Notes: generated by a model not told the origin, from the letters alone. 47,737 bases of DNA from DATKCA01 sp035544675 (GCA_035544675.1 DATKCA010000162.1:1-47737); one strand, 5' to 3'. Shown: positions 37,444 to 47,737, numbered from the stretch's first letter. Numbers and translations are program-made.

Positions 37444-39229
37444 GCTTCTCCTCCCGCCCTGGCTGCTCTTCCTTCAGCAGCAGCGCGTTCTCGAGAACGA
37501 GCACGTCGATATCGGTGGCCATGAAACAGCGGTACGCGTCGTCGGGAGAGCAGACGATCGGCTCCCCTCGCACGTTGAACGAGGTGTTGACGACCACCGC
37601 GCATTCCGTCCGGTCGCGAAACGCCGAGAGCAGCGCGTGAAATCGCGGGTTGGTCTCGCTATGAACGGTCTGGATGCGCGCCGAGTAGTCGACGTGCGTC
37701 ACGGCCGGAATGCCCGACCTGGCCACGTTCAGCTTCTCGATCCCGAAGAGCGTCTTCTGCTCCTCCGTCATGGCGATCTGACGGTCCTTGCGCACATCGG
37801 CGACCAGGAGCATGTAGGGGCTGGGCCGGTCGAGATCGAACCACTCCTGGACTGACTCCGCGAGCACGGCCGGCGCGAACGGGCGGAACGACTCGCGGAA
37901 CTTGATCTTGAGGTTCATCCGTTTCTGCATCTCCGGGCTGCGCGCGTCGCCGAGGATCGACCGGGCTCCCAGGGCTCGCGGGCCGAATTCCATGCGGCCG
38001 GCGAACCAGCCAACGATCTTCCCCGCCGCGAGCATCTCCGCCACGCGGGGAATCAGATCGCTGTCCGGCACGACGCTGTACGGCGCGGCCTGCGACCGCA
38101 GATACGCCTCGATCTCCGGCATCGAATACGAAGGTCCGAGATACGAGCCCTTTTGTGAGTCGAGAGGTTGTGTGACCCGTTTGTTTCCCAGGTAGTGATG
38201 CCACACGGCCAGGGCGCTCCCCACCGCCCCGCCCGCGTCTCCCGCTGCCGGCTGAATCCAGATGTCGTCGAAGAGCCGCTCCCGCAGGATCCTGCCGTTG
38301 CCGACGCAGTTCAGCGCCACACCACCGGCCAGACAGAGATTGCGCATCTTCGTCTCCGCGGCCGTGTTCCGGGCGATGCGCAGCATGACCTCTTCGCAGA
38401 CGTCCTGAATGCTCGCGGCCAGGTCGAGATCACGCTGCGTCAGCAGCGACTCCGGCTGGCGCGGAGGACCGCCGAAGAGACGATGAAACCGCCCGCTGGT
38501 CATGGTCAGCCCCTGCGAGTAGTTGAAGTACCGCATGTCCATCCGGAACGAGCCGTCGTCCCGGATCTCGATGAGGTGCTTCCGGATCAGATCGGCGTAG
38601 AGGGGCCGGCCGTAAGGGGCGAGGCCCATCACCTTGTATTCGCCCGAGTTGACCTTGAAGCCGGTGTAGTACGTGAACGCGGCGTACAGCAGGCCGAGGG
38701 AGTGCGGGAAATCGATCTCCTTCAGAAGCTCGATGCGATCGCCGCGGCCGGTCCACACCGTCGTCGTGGCCCATTCCCCGACGCCGTCGAAGCAGATGAT
38801 GGCGGCCTCCTCGAACGGCGACGGATAGAACGCGCTCGCGGCGTGCGACTCGTGATGCTGCGCGAAGAGGATCTTTCCCTCGTAACCGGTCAGCTGCCGC
38901 ATCTCGCGCGGCATGTGCAGCTTCTCCTTGAGCCACAGCGGAATGGCCTTGATGAACGAGCGGATACCCGACGGAGCGAATCCCACATAGGTGCTGAGCA
39001 GCCGCTCGAACTTCAGCAGCGGTTTGTCATAGAAGACCAGGAAGTCGGCATCGTTGACGGACCCCAGCCCGCCCTCGCGCACGACGTACTCCAGCGCGTG
39101 CGAGGGGAAGCGATGGTCGTTCTTCTTCCGCGTGAAACGCTCTTCCTGAGCCGCGGCGACGATCTCCCCGTCGCGAATGAGGGCCGCAGCGGAGTCGTGG
39201 TAGTACGCGGAGATGCCGAGGATGTTCAC
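37424..39229 (-). CDS. NodU/CmcH-family carbamoyltransferase
   Basis: 601-aa two-domain enzyme transferring a carbamoyl group from carbamoyl phosphate, through carbamoyl-adenylate, to a hydroxyl acceptor. The N-terminal Kae1-like domain begins NILGISAYYHDSAA and carries the metal-binding HHESHAASA. The C-terminal domain has GPRALGARSIL and FRPFAPAVL. GTG start at 39229. A heptamer array begins only 3 nt upstream, leaving no normal ribosome-binding site. It heads the operon with SxtJ, DUF5989 and the SGNH protein. The acceptor is likely a sugar or envelope polymer (inferred). Confidence 0.93.
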   Translation of the reverse strand: MNILGISAYYHDSAAALIRDGEIVAAAQEERFTRKKNDHRFPSHALEYVVREGGLGSVNDADFLVFYDKPLLKFERLLSTYVGFAPSGIRSFIKAIPLWLKEKLHMPREMRQLTGYEGKILFAQHHESHAASAFYPSPFEEAAIICFDGVGEWATTTVWTGRGDRIELLKEIDFPHSLGLLYAAFTYYTGFKVNSGEYKVMGLAPYGRPLYADLIRKHLIEIRDDGSFRMDMRYFNYSQGLTMTSGRFHRLFGGPPRQPESLLTQRDLDLAASIQDVCEEVMLRIARNTAAETKMRNLCLAGGVALNCVGNGRILRERLFDDIWIQPAAGDAGGAVGSALAVWHHYLGNKRVTQPLDSQKGSYLGPSYSMPEIEAYLRSQAAPYSVVPDSDLIPRVAEMLAAGKIVGWFAGRMEFGPRALGARSILGDARSPEMQKRMNLKIKFRESFRPFAPAVLAESVQEWFDLDRPSPYMLLVADVRKDRQIAMTEEQKTLFGIEKLNVARSGIPAVTHVDYSARIQTVHSETNPRFHALLSAFRDRTECAVVVNTSFNVRGEPIVCSPDDAYRCFMATDIDVLVLENALLLKEEQPGREEKREFELD

Positions 39230-39231
39230 GA

Positions 39232-39320
39232 CCAGGGCTCAGGGCTCAGGGCCGGGGGCTCAGGGGAACGGCGAATGTCCTGCGGGTGCTTCTGAGCCCT
39301 GAGCCCAGAGCCCAGAGCCC
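39232..39320. repeat. Heptamer array, unit CAGGGCT, with inverted arm
   Basis: The direct arm (CAGGGCT/CAGGGGC) at 39232-39265 and the inverse (GAGCCCT/GAGCCCA) at 39291-39320, around a ~25-bp spacer. It fills the whole gap between secA and the carbamoyltransferase gene. Confidence 0.93.
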
Positions 39321-39326
39321 GGTGAC

Positions 39327-42062
<2,736 letters not shown>

Positions 42063-42138
42063 GGGTGTGTTTGCCGTCGCCGGGGCGGACGAAGTAGCGT
42101 ATCAAAACGGTTTGACTGCAGAGAAGTAATCCCGACGC

Positions 42139-43092
42139 ATGAGATGGATCGCCTTGTTGCTGTTCGCCGCGGGTTGCGCCGCGGCCACCGAGCCGGCACA
42201 GCCGCCGCTGACGGCGGTGTTGGCGCGGGTACGCGGGACTGTGGTGGATGCCCGTCGCGTGCCCGTCCACGAGGCGACGGTCAACGTGGTCATCTGGCCC
42301 GCCCAGGCCGACGGCGTCTGTGCCAGCACCGAGGGCTCCGAGGCGAGCGGTCTCACCAACGAGCGCGGAGAGTATGACATCAGCGTGCGGTGGCTGCCCG
42401 CCGCACGCGACCAGGTTCCGTGCGTCGTCATCACGGCCCAAGCCGGCGGCACGACCGGCGCGGCCACTGTGCGGCTCAATGCCACCTCGTTCGACGTGCA
42501 GCTCGACCCCGCCGGCCAGACCACACGCGAAGAATCGGCACGCATCATCGGAGACGTCATCGCCGCCATCGAGGGAGACCAGGAGGCCCCGGCCCGTCTG
42601 GCCTCCTACGTCTGGGGCGGCCGCTCCGCCGTGGAAGCCGCCGCCCTCGACCTCCGCCAGCATCTGGGATCTGACGTGAGCGCCACCGACATGGGCAACA
42701 CGTATCGGCTCAAGGGCTCGAAGGGACGCTCCACCGACATCGTCATCCAGCAGGAAGCGACGATCCGCCTGACCAATCCATTCCTCTTCTATTCGGCACG
42801 GGCGCGCCGCTTCGTGGATCGGATGGTCCAGCTGATCTCAGCGAACGATGCGGCGAACTTCGCGCGCCTCCTCAATCCGGATGACGTCGATGTGCCCGAG
42901 TCCGAAGCGCAGCTCGTCATCGACGGCTACAGGCAGAGCTTCGACCCCGGCACGCTCACGGGCACGCTGCTGTCGTGGAACGAGCGCCGGTCGACGATCC
43001 GCTACCGGCTGCGCGGAGAAAAGAAAGGCAAGCCCGTCCAGGAGACCATCGAGCTGGTGTATGGGGATGGGGCCTTAGTCCTTAGTCCTTAG
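42139..43092 (+). CDS. Putative secreted lipoprotein with carboxypeptidase-regulatory-like domain
   Basis: 317 aa, no specific function recognised. A short hydrophobic leader ends in FAAGCAA, a plausible though non-ideal lipobox with Cys at residue 13. Residues ~30-115 look like a carboxypeptidase-regulatory-like (CarboxypepD_reg) beta domain (RGTVVDARRVPVHEATV, then TNERGEYDI). The C-terminal ~200 residues resemble an NTF2/SnoaL-type alpha-beta domain only loosely. The last residues (ALVLSP) and the TAG stop are encoded by the start of a heptamer array, so the original end has probably been replaced. Confidence 0.75.
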   Translation: MRWIALLLFAAGCAAATEPAQPPLTAVLARVRGTVVDARRVPVHEATVNVVIWPAQADGVCASTEGSEASGLTNERGEYDISVRWLPAARDQVPCVVITAQAGGTTGAATVRLNATSFDVQLDPAGQTTREESARIIGDVIAAIEGDQEAPARLASYVWGGRSAVEAAALDLRQHLGSDVSATDMGNTYRLKGSKGRSTDIVIQQEATIRLTNPFLFYSARARRFVDRMVQLISANDAANFARLLNPDDVDVPESEAQLVIDGYRQSFDPGTLTGTLLSWNERRSTIRYRLRGEKKGKPVQETIELVYGDGALVLSP

Positions 43093-43176
43093 TCCTTAGT
43101 CCTTAGTCCTTAGTCCTTAGTCCTTGGTCCCTAGTCCTTAGTCCTTAGTCCTTAGTCCTTAAGTCGTTAGTCTAGT
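43076..43176. repeat. Heptamer array, unit AGTCCTT (direct arm, left edge of island)
   Basis: About fourteen consecutive units of AGTCCTT with one variant near 43127-43137. Its reverse complement is not adjacent, unlike most other arrays, but lies 3.5 kb away at 46695-46742. The array begins inside the 3' end of the lipoprotein-like gene. Confidence 0.95.
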
Positions 43177-43334
43177 GATTGAGTTAAGCGTAGGCGTCTC
43201 CCTAACGCAGAGTTGGACCAAGCCGCTGACGGCGGCGAGCTGCGCCGAGCGAGAGATTCACGCTTGATGGGCAGGTGAGTGAAGACGAACCGATTGTGTT
43301 GGAGCGACCAACTTCAACACGAAAGGAGATCGTC
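43177..43334. other. Non-coding left end of the island
   Basis: No gene seen. The stretch CCCTAACGCAGAGTTGGAC, followed by GCCGCTGACGGCGGC, faintly resembles half of an integron attC recombination site (RYYYAAC and GTTRRRY-like elements). The pairing is incomplete. AAAGGAGATCGTC just before 43335 is a strong ribosome-binding site for the remnant integrase. Confidence 0.4.
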
Positions 43335-43499
43335 ATGGTCACCACCGCATTGGGCGAGAGAATGCGCAACATTCTCCGCAACCGCAACTACTCTCCGCGG
43401 ACCGAAGAGACGTACATCGCCGCAGTGGCGCATTTTGCACGGCACTTCGGCAAATCCCCCGATCAACTCGGCGCAGCACAAGATTTCGCGGGGCCCTGA
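43335..43499 (+). pseudogene. Remnant of a tyrosine recombinase/integrase (N-terminal SAM-like part)
   Basis: The 54-residue product has RNILRNRNYSPRTEETYIAA, then HFARHFGKSPDQLG, the N-terminal core-binding (phage_int_SAM_4-type) domain of tyrosine recombinases. It stops just where the domain should continue (after LGA). The whole catalytic domain with the Arg-His-Arg-Tyr residues is missing and no continuation is found downstream. The ribosome-binding site AAAGGAG is intact. It is evidence that the island came by site-specific recombination or transposition. Confidence 0.8.
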
Positions 43500-43585
43500 A
43501 TGCAGGCCCACCTAGCGCAGCGGAAGTGAAAATCCTATCCCGACGATTCATGCTAAGCTTTTCAAGCTGAAGACTTGGGCCCGCT
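43500..43585. other. Gap between the integrase remnant and the CHI-like gene
   Basis: 86 bp with nothing recognisable on either strand; it presumably holds the promoter of the two-gene unit that follows. Together with the array, the non-coding left end and the remnant it makes the 493-bp stretch from 43093 without an intact gene. Confidence 0.5.
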
Positions 43586-44740
43586 ATGCGCGTACCCTTC
43601 CCCGCCCTAATTCTTTGCTTCGCGCTTCTCGCAATCCCGACACTTCGCGCGGCGGAGTTGGCGGGGGTCCGTTTGCCCGACCGCGTCATCGTCGACGGCA
43701 AGTGTCTGGCACTCAACGGGCTCGGGATCCGCACCAAATTCATGGTCAAGGTCTATGTCGGCGGCCTGTACGTCGAGCAGCCGTCCTCTGACGCGACGAC
43801 GCTCATCAAGATCGACGGACCGAAGCGGCTCGTTCTGCGATTCCTGTATACGACCAGCAAAACCCAGTCCGTCGAAGCGTTTCGCGAAGGGTTCGGCAGC
43901 AACGCCGTCGAGTACTTGGCGGCGCACCGGGATGATGTGGACCGCTTCCTCGCCAGGGTCGACGGGATCCGCAAGGGGGAGGAGATGATCCTCACCTACG
44001 TCCCCAGTCGGGGTACGACCCTCTCGATCCGTGGTCGGGATCGCGTCACGATGCCCGGTGCGGACTTTATGCGGGCCGTGTTTTCCATCTGGCTCGGACC
44101 AAAGCCCCCCACCACTTACCTGAAGGTCGGCCTGTTGCAGCCGGTTCGTGCGGACGCCGCCGACGCGTCCTGCAAGCGCGACTGCCCCGGCGCGCCGAAG
44201 GACGCCTGCGGATGCTGTGTCGCCCGGTCGACGGTCGCGGGCGCGACGCCGAGGGCGGCGACGGCGGAGCCGGTGGCGCTGCGTTCGCAGACGCCACCCG
44301 CCTCCACCCCGGAGTCGCCGACGATCGACCCGGCGGCCGCCGCGTCGCCGCGTGCGGAGACTTCACCAGCCTCCACCGCGGAGTCACTGGCGATGGCCCC
44401 GGCCGCCGTCGCGTCGCCCACCCTGCTGCTGATCGCGACCGAGGATTGCACGGTTGTCGTCGACGCCGACCCGGCAGTGGCGATGTCGCAGGACGAGGTG
44501 AGAAAGATCACCGTCTCGCTGCCCGGCGACCACCTGGTCCGCGCCCGTCGGAAGTCGGATGGCGCGACCTTCCAGATCCTGGTGCGCGTGGAGGCGGCGG
44601 AGCAGAAGGCGGTGGAATTGAGTTTTCCGGAAGCCGCGCCGGCCTCGGGGAACGCCGCGCCCGATCCGCCACCCGCCGACTCGATCGATAAACAACCCAC
44701 CGGCTCGATCGATCAATTCGACCGAGTCTTGTATGTCTGA
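43586..44740 (+). CDS. Secreted chalcone-isomerase-like domain protein with C-terminal PEGA-like domain
   Basis: 384 aa. A signal peptide at 1-22 (cleavage near LRAAELAG). Residues ~23-190 match the chalcone isomerase-like fold (IVDGKCLALNGLGIRTKF, then KVYVGGLYVE). Bacterial members of this group usually lack isomerase activity and bind fatty-acid-like ligands. A Cys-rich turn (CKRDCPGAPKDACGCC, about 192-207) and a long Ala/Thr/Pro linker follow. Then a small beta domain at ~280-350 (LLLIATEDCTVVVDADP) resembles PEGA-type domains. The stop overlaps the kinase start by 8 nt, so the two are translated together and may act as a sensor-kinase pair. Confidence 0.78.
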   Translation: MRVPFPALILCFALLAIPTLRAAELAGVRLPDRVIVDGKCLALNGLGIRTKFMVKVYVGGLYVEQPSSDATTLIKIDGPKRLVLRFLYTTSKTQSVEAFREGFGSNAVEYLAAHRDDVDRFLARVDGIRKGEEMILTYVPSRGTTLSIRGRDRVTMPGADFMRAVFSIWLGPKPPTTYLKVGLLQPVRADAADASCKRDCPGAPKDACGCCVARSTVAGATPRAATAEPVALRSQTPPASTPESPTIDPAAAASPRAETSPASTAESLAMAPAAVASPTLLLIATEDCTVVVDADPAVAMSQDEVRKITVSLPGDHLVRARRKSDGATFQILVRVEAAEQKAVELSFPEAAPASGNAAPDPPPADSIDKQPTGSIDQFDRVLYV

Positions 44741-46502
44741 GCTTCCCGGGCAGATCGGTCAGTATCGGATCGAACGGTTGCTGGGAGAGGGCGGCATGGG
44801 GTCCGTTTACCTCGGAGTGCACAAGATGCTCGGCTCGCGGGCGGCGATCAAGACGATTCTGGAGGGCGTCATTGACCAGAAGGAGGCGATCCCGCGACTG
44901 ATCGACGAGGGACGGGCTCTCGCCAACCTGCACGACACGAACATCGTGCGCGTCCTCGACCTGTTCACCGAGAACCAGAAGCACTACCTGGTGATGGAGT
45001 ACGTCCAGGGCGAGACGCTCGATCGGCGCCTGTGCCGGGACGCGTTGGACGTGACGGAAGCGCTCGACTTGGCGATCCAGGTCGGCTCCGGCGTCGCCTC
45101 GGCGCACCGCCAGGGCATCCTGCACCGCGACATCAAGCCGCAGAACGTGATGCTCGATCAGGCCGGGAGCGTCAAGGTGATGGATTTCGGTCTGGCGAAG
45201 TTCGCCGATGCCACGACGAAGACCCGGACCGGCATCCTCGTCGGCACGCCTCGCTACATGTCCCCGGAGCAGCTCCTGGCAAAACCCCTGGACGCCCGCA
45301 GCGACCAGTACTCCTACGGAATCCTCGTGTACCGGCTACTGTGCGGACGCGAGCCGTTCATCGACGGCGACCCGATGTCCATCGCCTATCAGCACATCAA
45401 CAATCCGCCGGCCTCGCCGGTGGCGTACAACAAGCTCGTCAACCCCGCGCTGGCGGCGGTTGTCCTGAAGTCTCTGTCGAAGAACCCGGACGATCGGTAC
45501 GTCGACATGCCGGATATGCTGCGCGATTTGCGGAAAGTGCGCGAAACCATGCCGGAGGCGGTCGTCACCTTCGTGCAAACGGTGAAGATGACGCCGCCCC
45601 GCAAGTCTGGGATTCGCCTGCTGACGGCCATCGGATTTATGGCGGCGGCCCTCCTCCTCGCTTGGCTGCTAATCCTCCTCCGCTCGGCCCCGGGAACCGG
45701 GCCGGAGGCGGTCAGCGTCGCGCCGCCGCCGCCCGTCATCTCCGCCGCGGCGCGATCCACCAATCGGTGGATCTGGGTCACCCCGGTGACGCCCCCCGTG
45801 CTCATGGGGCTGCGGGTCGAGGCGGCGGCCGCGTCAGTCAGCGGTTTGCGCCCCTCCCGGGCGGTGCGCTCTCCCGACGCTCCCTATGAAATCCAGCAGC
45901 ATGAGGTGACCTGGGGGGAGATCGAAACCTACGCGCGGGAGAACGCCATGGAGATCAACGACGGCGGGGAACTCACCCCGAGCGACCGGCTGCTGCCGGC
46001 GACCGGCCTGCCGTGGTTGGCGGCGCTGGAATACTGCCGATCGATGGGCTCCTCGCTGCCCACTGAAGCGCAGTGGGAGTTCGCCGCGCGCGGGGCGGCG
46101 CGGCGCCCCTACCCGTGGGGCGACGAGCCGGTGGACCTCTCGCGCACCCGGGTCTACGGCGGACCAGCGGCGCGACCGCAAATGGTCATGTCCGCGATGC
46201 AGGACCGCACCCCCGGCGACCCGGAACAGGCGATCTACGACCTGCTCGGCAATGCGCAGGAATGGACGATGGACCGGTGGATCGCGGACTCGGATTCGCT
46301 GCCCACGGCGGGTCCGGACGAGAACGATGGGGAAATCTTCAACGTGGTACGGGGGCTGCCCGTCGGCATCACGTCGCCCCGCGAAATCCCCGCCGAAGGC
46401 GCAGCGGCGCGGTTTCCGATCTGCGGCGACGGGGAATGCATCACCAAGTATGTCGCGGAACGCCAGCACATCGGGTTTCGCTGCGTTAAAAAGTCGGACT
46501 GA
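44733..46502 (+). CDS. Serine/threonine protein kinase fused to an FGE/SUMF1-like sensor domain
   Basis: 589 aa. The cytoplasmic kinase domain is at ~10-270: P-loop GEGGMGSVY, Lys40 (AIK), HRDIKPQN with Asp133 and Asn138, DFG from Asp151, and GTPRYMSPEQ activation segment. One transmembrane helix is at about 295-316. The outer domain (~385-589) is FGE-sulfatase-like (LPTEAQWEFAARG, YDLLGNAQEW, GFRCV). The Cys pair that makes formylglycine-generating enzymes catalytic is not recognisable. Two other cysteines (ICGDGEC) could form a disulfide. The layout resembles Pkn1-type kinases, where the C-terminal domain senses ligand. It is coupled to the upstream CHI-like protein. Confidence 0.9.
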   Translation: MSELPGQIGQYRIERLLGEGGMGSVYLGVHKMLGSRAAIKTILEGVIDQKEAIPRLIDEGRALANLHDTNIVRVLDLFTENQKHYLVMEYVQGETLDRRLCRDALDVTEALDLAIQVGSGVASAHRQGILHRDIKPQNVMLDQAGSVKVMDFGLAKFADATTKTRTGILVGTPRYMSPEQLLAKPLDARSDQYSYGILVYRLLCGREPFIDGDPMSIAYQHINNPPASPVAYNKLVNPALAAVVLKSLSKNPDDRYVDMPDMLRDLRKVRETMPEAVVTFVQTVKMTPPRKSGIRLLTAIGFMAAALLLAWLLILLRSAPGTGPEAVSVAPPPPVISAAARSTNRWIWVTPVTPPVLMGLRVEAAAASVSGLRPSRAVRSPDAPYEIQQHEVTWGEIETYARENAMEINDGGELTPSDRLLPATGLPWLAALEYCRSMGSSLPTEAQWEFAARGAARRPYPWGDEPVDLSRTRVYGGPAARPQMVMSAMQDRTPGDPEQAIYDLLGNAQEWTMDRWIADSDSLPTAGPDENDGEIFNVVRGLPVGITSPREIPAEGAAARFPICGDGECITKYVAERQHIGFRCVKKSD

Positions 46503-46504
46503 CG

Positions 46505-46707
46505 ATGGAAACGACTTATCTGTTCGAAGACGCAGGGCGCGGTGCTATGCGTATGACGCTAAGGAATCGTGGAACCCCCTCCGGCTTTTCGCGGTTGATC
46601 GCGCCGTTCATGACGCGTGCGATGCGCCACGCTAACGAAAAGATCTGGTGCAGCTCAAGCACTTGTTGGCGCACGAGGTGGGCGTGCGGTGGCCTCCTAA
46701 GGACTAA
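46505..46707 (+). pseudogene. Remnant of an SRPBCC/polyketide-cyclase-like gene, frameshifted
   Basis: The frame reads METTYLFEDAGRG, then RNRGTPSGFSRLIAPFM and MRHANEK. This is the C-terminal part of an SRPBCC (START-like) lipid-binding protein. The first ~100 residues of the family are absent. At about 46641 one base is missing. Adding it back continues as DLVQLKHLLAHE, which completes the usual last helix and reaches a TAA supplied by the heptamer array. It begins 2 bases after the kinase stop. Confidence 0.7.
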
Positions 46708-46742
46708 GGCCCAAGGACTAAGGCCCAAGGACTAAGGACTGG
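46695..46742. repeat. Heptamer array, unit AAGGACT (inverted arm, right edge of island)
   Basis: About six units of AAGGACT/AAGGCCC, the reverse complement of the array at 43076-43176. It supplies the last residues (SLVLGP) and TAG stop of the leftward M50 protease gene. Confidence 0.94.
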
Positions 46743-47569
46743 ATCCGGTCGTACGCCAGAAACGTCTGGTGGCCCAGGAACAGGACGAGGGAGAAGTACA
46801 CCACGGCGATGGCAGCGCGCTGCCCCGGCGTCACTTCGTAGAAGTGGTCCTCTTTCTCACGCATGATCGAGGCGTACACCTGGAACGCGGCGAGCAGCAG
46901 GATCGCGATCAGCAGCGGATTGGGCTGCTTGACCACTTTGTAGACCAGGACCCCTCCGCCGAAGACCCACATCCATTTCGTCACCGCGGCCGAGATGCGC
47001 CCCCCATCCAGCATGCCGATCGGCAGCAGGTTGACCAGGTTGATGCCGAAGCCGACGAACGCGATCAGCAGGTAGAGCGGGTTCGCGGTGGACTTCCAGA
47101 TCGCCAGTGAGGCGAGCGAGGCCAGTGTTCCGGCAATCGGGCCGGCCAGACCGATCTGCGCATCGTCATACGCGGAGCGAGGCTGATCCTTGAGCGTGAC
47201 GGCGCCGCCGATGAACGGGATGAACACCATGAAGCCGACGCGCAGCCCTTTCTTCCGCATGACCACCGCGTGACCGATCTCGTGAATGACGGTGATGAGC
47301 ACGAAGCCGATGACGAGTCCAAGGCGGAAGCTGGTGGCGTATGCGGCAACGGTCAGCGCCATCGACCCGGCCGCGATGGCGTACTGGGTGGCGCCGAACC
47401 CCTCGAACGGATTGACGAGGAGGAGCCGGACTTTCTCGGCCAGGAGGACGATGAATCCTTTGAGCCGCAGCGCCGCAAGGCCGGCCAGGACGAGCACGCC
47501 GGCCAATGCCTTTGGCAGCAGCGGACGCCGCGGAAGTGATGGATCCTGGGTAGCCGCGGACGATTCCAT
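46718..47569 (-). CDS. M50-family intramembrane metalloprotease
   Basis: 283-aa polytopic membrane protein of the site-2-protease family. The zinc-binding HEIGH is at residues 96-100 inside a membrane helix, and the third ligand Asp188 lies in LLPIGMLDGG. No PDZ domain is present, so it is the compact YdcA/Rv-type rather than RseP. ATG 47569 is chosen. A TTG at 47590 would add 7 residues. The C-terminal tail is written by heptamer sequence. The substrate is unknown. Confidence 0.9.
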   Translation of the reverse strand: MESSAATQDPSLPRRPLLPKALAGVLVLAGLAALRLKGFIVLLAEKVRLLLVNPFEGFGATQYAIAAGSMALTVAAYATSFRLGLVIGFVLITVIHEIGHAVVMRKKGLRVGFMVFIPFIGGAVTLKDQPRSAYDDAQIGLAGPIAGTLASLASLAIWKSTANPLYLLIAFVGFGINLVNLLPIGMLDGGRISAAVTKWMWVFGGGVLVYKVVKQPNPLLIAILLLAAFQVYASIMREKEDHFYEVTPGQRAAIAVVYFSLVLFLGHQTFLAYDRIQSLVLGP

Positions 47570-47638
47570 CGAGAAAGTTTCGCAATACAACGCGGCGCCG
47601 CTAACGATATTTCACCTGAACGCATACACTTGCGCGCC

Positions 47639-47737
47639 GTGCCGGACCAGTCCGTGGAGTCGTTGCGCGAGCAGCTTCGGAACCGAGGCTACCTCAGCCA
47701 TGGCATCGAGCGCTGGTTCGCGCTCGATCCGTGGAGG
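47639..47737 (+). CDS. Start of an unidentified gene (truncated by window end)
   Basis: An open frame from GTG 47639 runs to the edge (33 codons) and contains SLREQLRNRGYLSHGIERWF. An in-frame TTG at 47630 is an alternative start. I do not recognise the family. It is divergent from the M50 gene, with 69 bp between starts. Confidence 0.55.
   Translation, partial: MPDQSVESLREQLRNRGYLSHGIERWFALDPWR

Noticed and set aside
42139..43092. Interpreting LVLSP at the C-terminus as a conserved protein motif shared with the M50 protease
   Set aside because: Both are simply translations of the AGTCCTT repeat; the proteins are unrelated.
43190..43270. A complete integron attC site at the left island end
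   Set aside because: Only one pair of core-like motifs is visible. The long complementary partner expected in attC is missing, so it is noted only as a possible trace.

Overview
This looks like a chromosomal segment of an uncultured, GC-rich, Gram-negative bacterium. It has an Mla/MCE lipid-transport operon, a UB2H-type class A PBP, SecA with a C-terminal zinc motif, a tig-clpP-clpX-lon block, Rho with a long low-complexity N-terminus and a kinase-FGE fusion. This mix fits Acidobacteriota or a neighbouring phylum best, but that is an inference from gene content and no rRNA is present. Most of the window is a well-packed core genome with 1-4 nt stop/start overlaps inside operons.

Layout: 0.3-2.1 kb kbl and cysteine dioxygenase; 2.3 kb purA; 3.7-5.9 kb UDP-glucose dehydrogenase and UDP-xylose synthase; 6.0-9.0 kb mlaE-mlaF-mlaD; 9.1-11.5 kb PBP1B-like enzyme; 11.7-13.8 kb engB-rho; 14.1-20.2 kb two tRNAs, tig, clpP, clpX, lon; 20.3-22.9 kb pgsA, a Crp-type regulator and a divergent MinD-like ATPase; 23.1-30.3 kb a compact fatty-acid/polyketide-type biosynthetic cluster (glycosyltransferase, inactive KS/chain-length factor, active KS, ApeP-like dehydratase, ACP, AMP-dependent ligase, halogenase-like flavoprotein); 30.3 kb DUF368; 31.4 kb a membrane/coiled-coil protein ending in a degenerate receiver; 34.2-35.5 kb dinB-like and proC; 35.6-39.2 kb a carbamoyltransferase/SxtJ/DUF5989/SGNH operon; 39.3 kb secA; 42.1 kb a lipoprotein-like gene; 43.2-46.7 kb a small island (integrase remnant, chalcone-isomerase-like secreted protein, kinase-FGE fusion, SRPBCC remnant); 46.7 kb an M50 protease; 47.6 kb the start of an unidentified gene.

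The most unusual property is between the genes. At least thirteen gaps carry tandem arrays whose unit is always 7 bp while the unit sequence changes from gap to gap (ACCGGAA, AGTCCTT, TAGGCGT, GATGAAG, TTGGCTC, CAGGGCT, GGGCCTC and even AT-rich ATTGAAA). Most are laid out as a direct arm followed by its reverse complement. Arrays abut gene 3' ends so closely that they supply the stop codon, and sometimes the last residues, of at least six unrelated proteins. The two arms of one array, normally tens of bases apart, flank the whole 43.2-46.7 kb island. A second layer of longer palindromic repeats (24-bp, 27-bp and 34-bp arms) sits in other gaps.

The 23-30 kb cluster resembles a reduced aryl-polyene-type pathway: ACP, ligase, KS/CLF pair and dehydratase would build an acyl chain, a WxWxIP flavoenzyme could halogenate or hydroxylate it, and the GT2 could glycosylate it. 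No ketoreductase, acyltransferase or PPTase is present in the window, so those would have to come from elsewhere.
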